Of a stretch of 64,000 bases of DNA, positions 54,119-62,589 are shown piece by piece. The notes below the pieces were generated by a model. The model was not told the origin of the DNA and ran no database searches. It worked only from the letters and a program-made list of their open reading frames with translations. Numbering within the stretch: position 1 is the first letter of the stretch; every line of letters begins with the position of its first letter. The translations under genes were made by a program, and so were the position numbers. This DNA comes from JAMXLO01 sp963819855. GTDB lineage: Bacteria; Pseudomonadota; Alphaproteobacteria; Acetobacterales; Acetobacteraceae. The stretch lies in NCBI GenBank assembly GCA_963819855.1, contig CAWFYC010000015.1, forward strand, positions 173,301 to 237,300, given 5' to 3'.

Positions 54119-55900
54119 ATGCGCGGTCTCCGATCATTCGTGCGGGATGCCTGGCACCTGTCCAAGCCGTACTATCGCTCGGAGGAGAAGTGGTCCGCCT
54201 GGGGCCTGCTGATCTCGATCCTGGCGCTCCGGCTGCTGCTGGTCGGCATGACGGTGATCCTCAGCTTCTGGAATCGCGAATTCTTCAACTCGCTGCAGGA
54301 CAAGGACTTCGGCGCGTTCTGGGAACTGCTGTTCCTGTACCGCCACACACCCAGCGGCTTCATGCCGGGGTTCTCCGAAATCGCCGCCGTGTACATCCTG
54401 GTCGCGGTGTATTTCACCTGGCTCTCGCAATGGCTCCAGATCCGCTGGCGGCGCTGGCTGACCGTGCGGTTCCTCGACGAGTGGCTCGCGGATCGCGCCT
54501 ACTACCGGATCAGCCTCACCACCGATCGTGCCGCGGTCGGCACCGACAATCCGGACCAGCGCATCGCCGAGGACATTCGCGACTTCATCGACAACACGCT
54601 GACGCTTGGCATCAGCCTGCTGGCGAACATCGTCACGCTGGTCAGCTTCCTCGGCATCCTGTGGTCGCTGTCAGGCAACTTCACCCTGTTCGGCATCGAG
54701 ATCCCAGGCTACATGGTCTGGGTCGCGCTGCTCTATGCGGTCGTTGGCTCCTGGCTCACCCATCTCGTCGGCCGTCCGCTGGCCAGACTCCGGTTCCGCC
54801 AGCAGCGCGTGGAGGCCGACTTCCGCTACAGCCTGGTGCGCGTGCGCGAGAACATGGAAGGCATCGCGCTGTACTCCGGCGAGACCGAGGAAAAGGAGAC
54901 CCTCGGCCACCGCTTCGCCGGCGTGATCGGCAACTGGTGGGCGATCATGCAGCGCACCAAGATGCTGAACGCGCTCACCGCCGGCTACGAACAGGTGGCG
55001 GTGGTGTTTCCGTTCATCGTCGCCGCACCGCGGTTCTTCTCCGGCCAGATCCCGCTGGGTGGGCTCACCCAGACCGCCGGCGCGTTCGGCCGGGTGCAGG
55101 ATGCGTTGTCCTGGTTCATCTCCAGGTATCCCGACCTTGCGCAGTGGCACGCCATCGTCGAACGCCTCGCCACCTTCCACCGCGCGGTGGTCGCGGCGCG
55201 TGCTGCGTTCGGGACGGGCCTGGCGCTGGCCGATGCGCCGGACGGAACCGTCCAGATGCGCGATGTCAGCATCGAGCTGCCGAACGGCGCGAAGCTGCTG
55301 GCGGACGCGGACCTGGTGCTGGATCACGGCCACTCGGTGGTCATCACCGGCCGCTCGGGCGCCGGCAAATCGACGCTGTTCCGCGTGCTGGCCGGCATCT
55401 GGCCATTCGGCACTGGGACCGTGCGGCGTCCGGTCGAGCGGTGCCTGTTCCTCCCGCAGCGTCCCTACATTCCGCTGGGCACGCTACGCCACGTGGTGGC
55501 CTATCCGCATTCTCCGGACGCCTTCAGCCAGCAGGACATCGCGCACGCGCTGGAGGATGCCGGTCTCCCGCAGCTAGTCACCCGATTGGATGACGACGAC
55601 AACTGGCCGCAGCAGCTCTCCGGCGGCGAGCAGCAGCGTGTGGCACTGGCGCGCGCGCTGCTGACCAAGCCGGACTGGCTGTTCCTCGACGAAGCAACCG
55701 CCAGCCTCGACCCCGAGGCCGAGGCCGAGCTTTATCGCACATTGAAGGAGCGGCTGCCGAACACAACGCTGGTCTCGATCGCGCACCGGCCGTCAGTCGC
55801 CGCCTTCCACGACAGCCGCCTCGTGCTCCGTCGCGAGGAGGGCAAGCCGGGCGACCTCGTGCAGAGTGAACTGGCCGCGGCCGCCGGCGGCGACGGCTGA
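54119..55900 (+). CDS. SbmA/YddA-type ABC transporter with fused ATPase
   Basis: 593 residues. Residues 1-340 hold the SbmA_BacA/ABC_membrane_2 type membrane domain with about six helices (LISILALRLLLVGMTVILSF, AAVYILVAVYFTWLSQWLQI) and the RWRRWLTVRFLDEWLADRAY motif typical of the family. The ATPase part has GRSGAGKSTLFRVLAGIWPF, QQLSGGEQQRVALARALL and WLFLDEATASLDPEAE. Relatives move fatty acyl chains, B12 or peptides; YddA-like proteins are of unknown substrate. Six bases after DUF1499, so probably co-transcribed. Confidence 0.88.
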   Translation: MRGLRSFVRDAWHLSKPYYRSEEKWSAWGLLISILALRLLLVGMTVILSFWNREFFNSLQDKDFGAFWELLFLYRHTPSGFMPGFSEIAAVYILVAVYFTWLSQWLQIRWRRWLTVRFLDEWLADRAYYRISLTTDRAAVGTDNPDQRIAEDIRDFIDNTLTLGISLLANIVTLVSFLGILWSLSGNFTLFGIEIPGYMVWVALLYAVVGSWLTHLVGRPLARLRFRQQRVEADFRYSLVRVRENMEGIALYSGETEEKETLGHRFAGVIGNWWAIMQRTKMLNALTAGYEQVAVVFPFIVAAPRFFSGQIPLGGLTQTAGAFGRVQDALSWFISRYPDLAQWHAIVERLATFHRAVVAARAAFGTGLALADAPDGTVQMRDVSIELPNGAKLLADADLVLDHGHSVVITGRSGAGKSTLFRVLAGIWPFGTGTVRRPVERCLFLPQRPYIPLGTLRHVVAYPHSPDAFSQQDIAHALEDAGLPQLVTRLDDDDNWPQQLSGGEQQRVALARALLTKPDWLFLDEATASLDPEAEAELYRTLKERLPNTTLVSIAHRPSVAAFHDSRLVLRREEGKPGDLVQSELAAAAGGDG

Positions 55901-56050
55901 ACAGAATACCGGGCACCCGCTGTGCAAAGGCGATGAAATCTGCCGAATTATGTCGTGGCATATCTCCACGATGACAACCGGGCCACGGCGATCCAAATCG
56001 GCCGCTTCGTGCTATAAATTCGTGCCGCCTGGCTAACCAAGGAGCTTGTC

Positions 56051-56596
56051 ATGCGTACCGAAGCCGTCCTGGCCGCCGTTGCCATGCTCGCCGCGGGCAT
56101 CCTGGCGCCCGTAGTCGGCATGGCCGAGACCGACCCCAGTGCCGCGCAGATCGTCAAGTCGCTGACCCCGACCGGATTATCGGGCCCCACGCGCGGCATC
56201 CGCGTCGCTCCAGGTGCGACCAGTCCGGTCCAACCGCCGGTGGCGGCGCCGACGATCAGCCTGAGCGTGCAGTTCGCCACCGGGTCCGCCGATCTCACAT
56301 CGGAGGCGGTTCGTGTCCTCGACAACCTGGGCAAGGCACTGAACGACCAGTCTCTGGCTGCCTACCGGTTCCGCATCGAGGGCCACACCGACACCGTCGG
56401 CACGCACGAGTACAATCAGGAATTGTCGGACCGGCGCGCCGCCGCTGTGCTCGACTTCCTCGCCGCCAACTTCCACGTCGACCGCAGCCGTGTGCAGGCG
56501 GTCGGCATGGGTGAGGATCATTTGCTCATTCCCACGCCCGATCAGACCCCCGAGCCGCGAAACCGCCGCGTGCAGGTGGTCAATATCGGTAGCTGA
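56051..56596 (+). CDS. OmpA-family periplasmic or outer-membrane protein (first of tandem pair)
   Basis: 181 residues with a signal peptide (MRTEAVLAAVAMLAAGILAP), a short linker with KSLTPTGLSGPTRGIRV, and an OmpA C-terminal peptidoglycan-binding domain: VQFATGSADLTSEAVRVLDN, RIEGHTDTVGTHEYNQELS, DRRAAAVLDFLAANF and NRRVQVVNIGS. There is no beta-barrel, so it is not a porin. AAGGAG lies 9 bases before the ATG, and tataaa at 56013-56018 may be a -10 box. Nearly the same design as the next gene. Confidence 0.9.
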   Translation: MRTEAVLAAVAMLAAGILAPVVGMAETDPSAAQIVKSLTPTGLSGPTRGIRVAPGATSPVQPPVAAPTISLSVQFATGSADLTSEAVRVLDNLGKALNDQSLAAYRFRIEGHTDTVGTHEYNQELSDRRAAAVLDFLAANFHVDRSRVQAVGMGEDHLLIPTPDQTPEPRNRRVQVVNIGS

Positions 56597-56614
56597 ACAC
56601 GACGGAGCCATGCC

Positions 56615-57184
56615 ATGAGATTTGCAGTTGTTCGTTCCATAGCCCTGTCGCTCGCCATCACCGGCGTCGTTGCGACCGCGCCCGCCCGGGCGCAGCACAA
56701 CCCCAGCGTCGATGAAATGATCAAGTCCCTCAGCCCGACACCGGGGGGCGCGCCCACCCGCGGCATCCGCATCGGCCCGTCGCCCGCGAACCCGACCACG
56801 ACTACGGGCGGGCCGCCAGCGCCGCGTTCGCCCGCCCCCGCGGTCAGCCTGAATGTGCTGTTCGCCACCGGCTCGGCGGACCTGACGCCGGAGGCGATCC
56901 AGACGCTGGACGATCTTGGCCGCGCGCTGACCGATCCGGCTCTTGCCGCATATCGGTTCCGCGTCGAGGGTCACACCGACACGGTGGGCGGGCGCGATTA
57001 CAACAAGGCATTGTCGGACCGGCGCGCCGTCGCCGTCGCCGAGTATCTGGCTGGCAGGTTCCACGTCGATCACACCAGACTGCAGCCGATCGGCATGGGC
57101 CAGGAAGGACTTATGGTTCCGACGCCCGACCATACTCCCGAGGCGCGCAACCGGCGGGTGCTGGTGGTAAACATCGGAGGCTGA
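56615..57184 (+). CDS. OmpA-family protein (second of tandem pair)
   Basis: 189 residues with the same build as its neighbour: signal peptide MRFAVVRSIALSLAITGVVA, linker with KSLSPTPGGAPTRGIRIG and an OmpA domain (VLFATGSADLTPEAIQTLDD, RVEGHTDTVGGRDYNKALS, DRRAVAVAEYLAGRF, NRRVLVVNIGG). It follows the first copy by 18 bases; the two are diverged paralogs, about 60% alike by eye. A proline/threonine-rich linker insertion precedes the domain. Confidence 0.9.
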   Translation: MRFAVVRSIALSLAITGVVATAPARAQHNPSVDEMIKSLSPTPGGAPTRGIRIGPSPANPTTTTGGPPAPRSPAPAVSLNVLFATGSADLTPEAIQTLDDLGRALTDPALAAYRFRVEGHTDTVGGRDYNKALSDRRAVAVAEYLAGRFHVDHTRLQPIGMGQEGLMVPTPDHTPEARNRRVLVVNIGG

Positions 57185-57200
57185 AGGCGTCGTCGCGATC

Positions 57201-58401
57201 CTATCCGCCATCTGTCCGCGCGCCCGGATACACTGCGCGCGGGCGGATCAGCGTTCCGTCGCGCCACTGTTCCAGCGCGTGAGCGATCCAGCCGACGGTG
57301 CGCCCAGCCGCGAACATGGCGAACGCCGCGCCGGCAGGCAGGCGCAGCCGCTCCTCCAGAACCAGCAGCGCGCAGTCGATGTTGGGGGCGATGCCGGTCA
57401 TCGCCCGCATCGCCTCGATCAGACGCCGGGCGCGCGGCGGCGGACGGATATGCGACAGCAACGCCGCCGCACGCGGGTCGCCGTCCGGATAGAGCGGATG
57501 ACCGAAGGCTGGGATGCGTTCGCCGCGCGCAAGCTGGATGGCGACGGCGCCGGCGGGATCGGCGGTCACGGCGGGATCGGCGAGCAGATGACGGAGCTCG
57601 TTGGTCATGCCGCCGTGCAGCGGACCGACCAGCGCGGCGAGACCTGCCAGCACGCAGGCGCCGAGCGGCGCCCGGGTCGATGCCACGACGCGCGTGGCGT
57701 AGGTGGAGGCGTTCAGTTCGTGATCGGCCGTCAGCACCAGATGCGCGGCGGATCAGGTCGGCCGCCTTCGGGCCGGCGCCCCACGCAGACGCTAGCCGTT
57801 CATGCAATGGCAGCGACGATGGCAGGACGGCGGCGCCCGGCAGACCAGCCGCCGCCCAGGCCAATGCGATCGAGAATGCGCACCGCGTCGGGCAGGACGC
57901 TGTCCACCCGCCCGCCCAGCGACCAGCCATCGCCACGATCGGCCATCGCCGCGATGCAGCGTTCGGCAACGCCCGCGCCGCCGCGCGCCCGTCGGCCAGG
58001 CGCCATGTGATCGCGGGTGCGGCAACCCGTCCACCTGCCACAGCAATGCGGCGACGTCTTCGAGGGTCGCGGTCGCCGACAGCGCGATGGCGTCCTGGCC
58101 GCGGTATTCCAGGCGCCCGCCCTCGATACGGGTGATGGCGGACACCAGGATCGGCTCGCCCCAGCTTATCGTCGAGGCAGCCACCGCGCGCCGGCTGCGC
58201 CCGTTGCGGTTGCGTTCGCTGAGCCGGCGCACATCGGCTGCATCGTACAGGCTGCGCCGCGGATCCTCCGGCGCGGCGGATCACGCCGATCCGGCTGCGG
58301 CTGACATAGGCGTACAGCGTCTGACGTGACACGCCGAGGCTCGACGTTGCCTGCTCGGCGGTGAGCCATCGGGCAGGACGGGCAGCGTCGTCGGCTGACA
58401 T
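57201..58401 (-). pseudogene. Citrate synthase-like protein with N-terminal helix-turn-helix, several frameshifts
   Basis: Starts MSADDAARPARWLTAEQATS, where RWLTAEQATSSLGVSRQTLY is a MerR/excisionase-like HTH. The citrate synthase body then appears in pieces: WGEPILVSAITRIEGGRLEY and ALLWQVDG, ERCIAAMADRGDGWS, GAAVLPSSLPLHERLASAWG, and from 57737 a long clean piece LTADHELNASTYATRVVAST through VGPLHGG, PAFGHPLYPDGDP and PNIDCALLVLEE. At least five indels (near 58275, 58015, 57990, 57860, 57750) must be fixed to join them. The last piece retains the His motifs and an Asp in NIDCAL. Divergent from the second citrate synthase gene. Confidence 0.7.
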
Positions 58402-58410
58402 ATTGATTCA

Positions 58411-58420
58411 CTTGATCAAG
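58411..58420. promoter_or_regulatory. Candidate operator palindrome in the divergent citrate synthase promoter region
   Basis: CTTGATCAAG is a perfect 10-base palindrome, 9 bases upstream of the HTH-protein start and 60 bases upstream of the second citrate synthase start, inside a relatively AT-rich stretch (tattgattcacttgatcaag). HTH-citrate synthase proteins could bind here. Inference only; no binding data. Confidence 0.4.
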
Positions 58421-58480
58421 ATTGACGAGCATTTGCCGGATGTATGCCATCGCGGCGTCAACCTGCCAAGGAGAACGCAC

Positions 58481-59575
58481 ATGCCACGTGGCGAGACGAG
58501 CACCGTTGCCGACGGCCTGGAGAATGTGGTCGCGGCGGAGACCGTGCTGAGCAAGGTCGATGGCGAAGCAGGCGTGCTGATCCTGCGCGGCCATTACCTG
58601 CACGACATCGCTGGACGGCGCAGCTTCGAGTGGCTGACCGGATTGCTGTGGCAGGATTTCGTCGATCGCCCACTCGACGAGGCGAGCTACGGCACGACCT
58701 GGGCGTGGCGCGCGAACGCGCGTTTGCGCGCATGCGTGAGTTGCTGCCGATCGCCGGCCGTCTGTCGCCGCTCGCGGCGGTGCGCCTGCTGCTGGCCAGC
58801 GTGCCGGACGATGCGGACGACGCTCCGCTGCTGCTGACCGCGACCGTCGCGGTTGGATCTGGCCGCGGCGATCCGCGTGCGCGACGGCAAGCCGCCGGTC
58901 GCGCCTGATCCGCAGTCCGGCCACGCCGCCGATTTCCTGCGCATGCTGAAGGGCACACCGCCGGCGCCGGACGAGGCCGCCGCGCTCGATACCTATCTGG
59001 TGAGCGCGGCCGATCACGGACTGAATGCATCGACGTTCACCGCGCGGGTCGCGGCGTCGACCCGGGCCAGCCTGACCGATGCGGTCACCGCCGCGCTGTG
59101 CGCGCTGAAGGGGCCGCTGCATGGCGGCGCGCCCGGCCCGGTGCTGGACATGCTCGATGCGATCGGGCCGGTGGAGAATGCCGAGGCCTGGCTCGATGCC
59201 GCGGTCATGCGCGGCGACCGGCTGATGGGGTTCGGACATCGCATCTATCGCGTGCAGGACCCACGCAGCGACGTGGTGAAGGCGGTGGTGGAGCGGCTGA
59301 ACCGTGACATCGGCAGGCTGCGTTATGCCGAGGCAGTCGAACAGGCAGCACTGGCCGTGTTGGCAAAGCGCAAGCCGAACCGGTCGCTGCAGACCAATCT
59401 CGAGTTCTATACCGCGCTGCTGCTGGAGGCGCTCGGCCTGCCGCGCGATGCGTTCACCGGCGCGTTCGCGGTGGCCCGCGTGGTGGGCTGGATCGCGCAT
59501 GCGCTGGAGCAGCAGGCAGGCGGGCGGCTGATCCGGCCGCAATCGGAATACGTCGGGCCGATGCCGCGGCACTGA
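58481..59575 (+). CDS. Citrate synthase-like enzyme, two frameshifts near 58695 and 58852
   Basis: Starts at MPRGETSTVADGLENVVAAE after CAAGGAGAACG. Corrected, it is about 365 residues. Conserved parts: TVLSKVDGEAGVLILRGHYL, ARERAFARMRELLPIAGRLS and, from 58853, one long clean piece DLAAAIRVRDGKPPVAPDPQ through GPLHGGAPGPVL (catalytic His), GFGHRIYRVQDPRSDV (catalytic His) and LQTNLEFYTALLLEALGLPR. The last site has Glu where citrate synthases usually carry the catalytic Asp (NVDFYS). That change makes simple citrate synthase activity uncertain; a methylcitrate or other acyl-CoA condensation is an alternative. Confidence 0.75.
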
Positions 59576-59596
59576 CATTGCGGTATACCGGGTCGC

Positions 59597-60107
59597 ATGC
59601 GCAGGCGCGTGGTGATCGTGAACGACCGGATGCAGCGCGGTTATCGTTACGAACTGACCGCGCCCGCTGGCCGTAATTTCGATCCGGAATGCACGCCGGA
59701 GCTGACACCTCGGAAGATGCTGGAACTCGGTGTGTTCGGCGGCAAGGTACATGACCGACTCGCGCGACGAGTTCCCGGCCAGCTGGTTCACCAGCGCGAA
59801 GCTGTCACCGCGGCGCCGCGACCCCACGCTGAACTGCTTCGGCGTCGACGCCAGCCAGAAGCTGTCGGTGTGGCGCGAGAAGGGCTGGATACATCCCGAC
59901 GATCCGCGCGGCTGGTTCCAGTGGTACTGCCGCTACTACGCGGGCCGGCGTATGCCGGAGGAGGACCGACGCCAGATCGCGCGGTGGAAGGCGATGCGCC
60001 GGCACATCGGCGAGATCCAGGTGAACTGCGAGCGCGGCAATCTCGATTGCCGTCGGCGCCAGCGCCAGGCGCTGCTGCACTGGGCGTATGATAGCCGTGG
60101 GATCTGA
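59597..60107 (+). CDS. Conserved hypothetical protein, frameshift near 59746
   Basis: Starts MRRRVVIVNDRMQRGYRYEL, then LTAPAGRNFDPECTPELTPR; after one extra base near 59746 it continues YMTDSRDEFPASWFTSAKLS to the end, LLHWAYDSRGI at 60107. About 169 residues, rich in Arg, Trp and Tyr (REKGWIHPDDPRGWFQWYCR). I recall this as a conserved family without assigned function, with no signal or membrane segments. It follows the citrate synthase gene by 21 bases but no functional link is evident. Confidence 0.65.
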
Positions 60108-60130
60108 GATGATGGGGGGCGCCATGAGTC

Positions 60131-60230
60131 GATGGGTTTCGCTGCGCTCTACCCATCCTGCGAGTTGCCGCGCATGAGCCTGTGCGCATGAGCCTGTAGG
60201 TTGGGTAGAGCGGCAGCGAAACCCATCGAC
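60131..60230. repeat. Inverted REP pair, gatgggtttcgct family
   Basis: Left arm 60131-60158 (gatgggtttcgctgcgctct and acccatcc) and inverted right arm 60199-60230 are near-reverse complements separated by 40 bases. It is the same family as the split element at 49831/51537. The recQ reading frame runs through part of it, supplying the C-terminal residues. Confidence 0.8.
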
Positions 60231-62086
60231 CTGCCGCGCCCGTTCTCATCTGCTCGCCCAGAAATCTCGAGCACCGACGCACCATATCGTTGCAACTTCG
60301 ATGCACCGACACCCTTGATCTGGCCCAGTTCCTCGACATTGGCCGGCCGCACCGCTGCGATGTCGCGCAGCACCGTGTCGTGGAAGATGACATAGGGTGG
60401 AATGCGCTGCGTCTTGGCTTCCGCGGCGCGCCAGGTCACGAACGCCTCGAACAAACTCAGTACCTCCGGCCCCGCAGCCTGCATCGCCACCGGACGCTCC
60501 GGCCGCAGCACCTCGGTTCGCCGCTTCCCCGCCTCACGCAGCATCACGCGTGTCTCGCCGCGCAGGATCGGCCGCGCCTTGTCCTGCACCAGGAACAGCC
60601 CGCCATGGCCGGCGGTGTCCACATCCAGCGCGCCGAGTGCGATGAGCTGGCGGATCAACCCGCGCCAGTATGGCGCCGCGTGATCGGCGCCCACGCCGAA
60701 GGTCGGCAGCCGATCGTGGCCATGCCGCATCACGCCGTCAGTGGTTTCGCCGCGCAGCACGGCGATGATGTGGATCGCGCCGAACAACTGATCGGTGCGT
60801 ACACCGCCGACAGCACCTTCTGTGCCTCCACCGTTGCGTCCACCATCCGCGGCGGCGCGGCACAGTTGTCGCAATGGCCGCAGGGGTCCGGCAGTTCCTC
60901 GCCGAAGCATGCCAGCAGCGATTGCGTCCGGCAGGTCGCGGCCTCGGTGAGCGCGATCATCTCCTCGAGCTTGGTGCGCATCACCCGCTTCTGAGTTCTC
61001 CGGCGCCGCGGACTGCGCCAGCCAGTGGCGTGCCTGGGCAAGGTCTTGCCCGCCGTACAGTACAGCAGTGTTTCGCCCGGATCGCCGTCGCGTCCGGCGC
61101 GGCCGATCTGTTGATAGGACGCCTCCGGGCCGTCCGGCATGTCGAGGTGCACGACGAACCGCACGTCCGGCCGGTCGATTCCCATGCCGAAGGCGATCGT
61201 CGCCACCACCACGACCGCCTCGCCGGAACGGAACCGTGCGTGCGCCGCGCGCTTCGTCTCGGCATCCAGGCCGGCATGGAAGGCGATCGCGGACGGTCCT
61301 TCCGCACGAACCGTTCCGCCACACGCTCGGTCTTGGCGCGCGTGGCGCAATAGACGATGCCGCAGACGCCGGAGTGGCGCGCCAAGAAGGTCAAGAAGCT
61401 GCGCGGTCTCCCCCACCTTCGCCGCGGCGGCGATACGCAGGTTCGGTCGATGGAAGCTGGCGACAAAGGTTTCCGCCGTTTCCATCCTCAGCGCACGCAG
61501 GATGTCGTCGCGGGTGCGCGGATCGGCGGTCGCGGTCAGCGCGACGCGCGGCACCCCGGGGAACCGATCGGCCAGGCACGTCAGGCTGCGGTACTCCGGA
61601 CGGAACTCGTGGCCCCACTGCGACACGCAATGCGCCTCGTCGATCGCGAACAGCGCCAGCCGCAGTCGCGACAGCCGGTCCAGCGTGCCGTTCGTCAGCA
61701 GTCGTTCCGGCGAGACGTAGAGCAGATCGAGCTGCTGCTCTCGACCCAGGTCGCGCGCCACGCTGCGCGCTTCGGCGGTGTCGAGGTCGGAATGCTGCAA
61801 CGCGCCGGCTGCCACGCCGAGTTGAACGCAGCGCCGCGACCTGATCGTCCATCAGCGCGATCAGCGGCGAGATCACCACCGCGGTGCCGGGACGGCACAG
61901 CGCCGGCACCTGGAAGCAGATGCTCTTGCCGCCGCCCGTTGGTGCCAGCACCAGGGCGTCGCCACCGCCGACGACATGGCGCACCACTTGCTCCTGCTGG
62001 CCGCGGAAGCCAGGGAAGCCGAACACGCGACGCAGCACGGCCGCCGGATCGTCCCAGGCCTCGGCCTGCACCAGCGTTTGCAGCAT
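60149..62086 (-). pseudogene. recQ: ATP-dependent DNA helicase RecQ, several frameshifts
   Basis: Corrected, about 620 residues. Start MLQTLVQAEAWDDPAAVLRR at 62086. Pieces in order: LVLAPTGGGKSICFQVPALC (Walker A), LLYVSPERLLTNGTLDRLSR, LFAIDEAHCVSQWGHEFRPE (DEAH), IVYCATRAKTERVAERFVRK, SAIAFHAGLDAETKRAAHAR, ATIAFGMGIDRPDVRFVVHL, YQQIGRAGRDGDP, the zinc-binding CGHCDNCAAPPRM, then an HRDC end, FEAFVTWRAAEAKTQRIPPY. At least six single-base shifts are needed, near 61835, 61405, 61305, 61065, 61005 and 60805. Every motif survives, so sequence error is more likely than decay. RecQ unwinds DNA 3'-5' in repair. Confidence 0.82.
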
Positions 62087-62090
62087 GCGC

Positions 62091-62479
62091 TCAGCGCCGG
62101 CCGATACTGATTTCCACCCGTCGGCTTTCCGGCGAGCTCAGCGCGAACTGCACCGAGCCATGACCCTGCTGTTGCACGCGCTTCGAATTGACGCCGTCCG
62201 TCTGCAACTGATCGACCACGACCTGCGCGCGCAGTTCGGACAGCAGGATGTTGGCCTGCCGGCTGCCGTGGTATCGGCAAAGCCGCTGACATGCGCGACG
62301 TTGCCGGGATGCGACTTCACCCACTCGGCGGCCTGGCTGATTACCGCTTGCGCCGAGTCATCGATTACTGCCGACCATTCCTGGAAGAATACGACGAATT
62401 TCTGCGCCTGTGGATCGGCGGCGTGCACGCTACCGGTCGCTGCACACAATAGCAGCAACATGAGGCCCAGGCGGTGCAT
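62091..62479 (-). pseudogene. OmpA-domain secreted protein, frameshift near 62270
   Basis: Starts MHRLGLMLLLLCAATGSVHA (signal peptide), then FVVFFQEWSAVIDDSAQAVI and VAHVSGFADT. Supplying one missing base near 62270 joins GSRQANILLSELRAQVVVDQ and SPESRRVEISIGRR, giving about 128 residues of an OmpA-like peptidoglycan-binding domain. It is 4 bases upstream of recQ in the same direction, which may be chance. Related in design to the tandem pair at 56051 and 56615 but much shorter. Confidence 0.7.
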
Positions 62480-62589
62480 GGCCGATTCCCTTCTCGCGCG
62501 AGATCGAGCAGTTTCCTGCCGGTCGGTTAAGCCGGCGTCAACCGCGTATGCATGTGGCTTGGCCGGCCTCGCGGTTCTGAAATAGCGCG

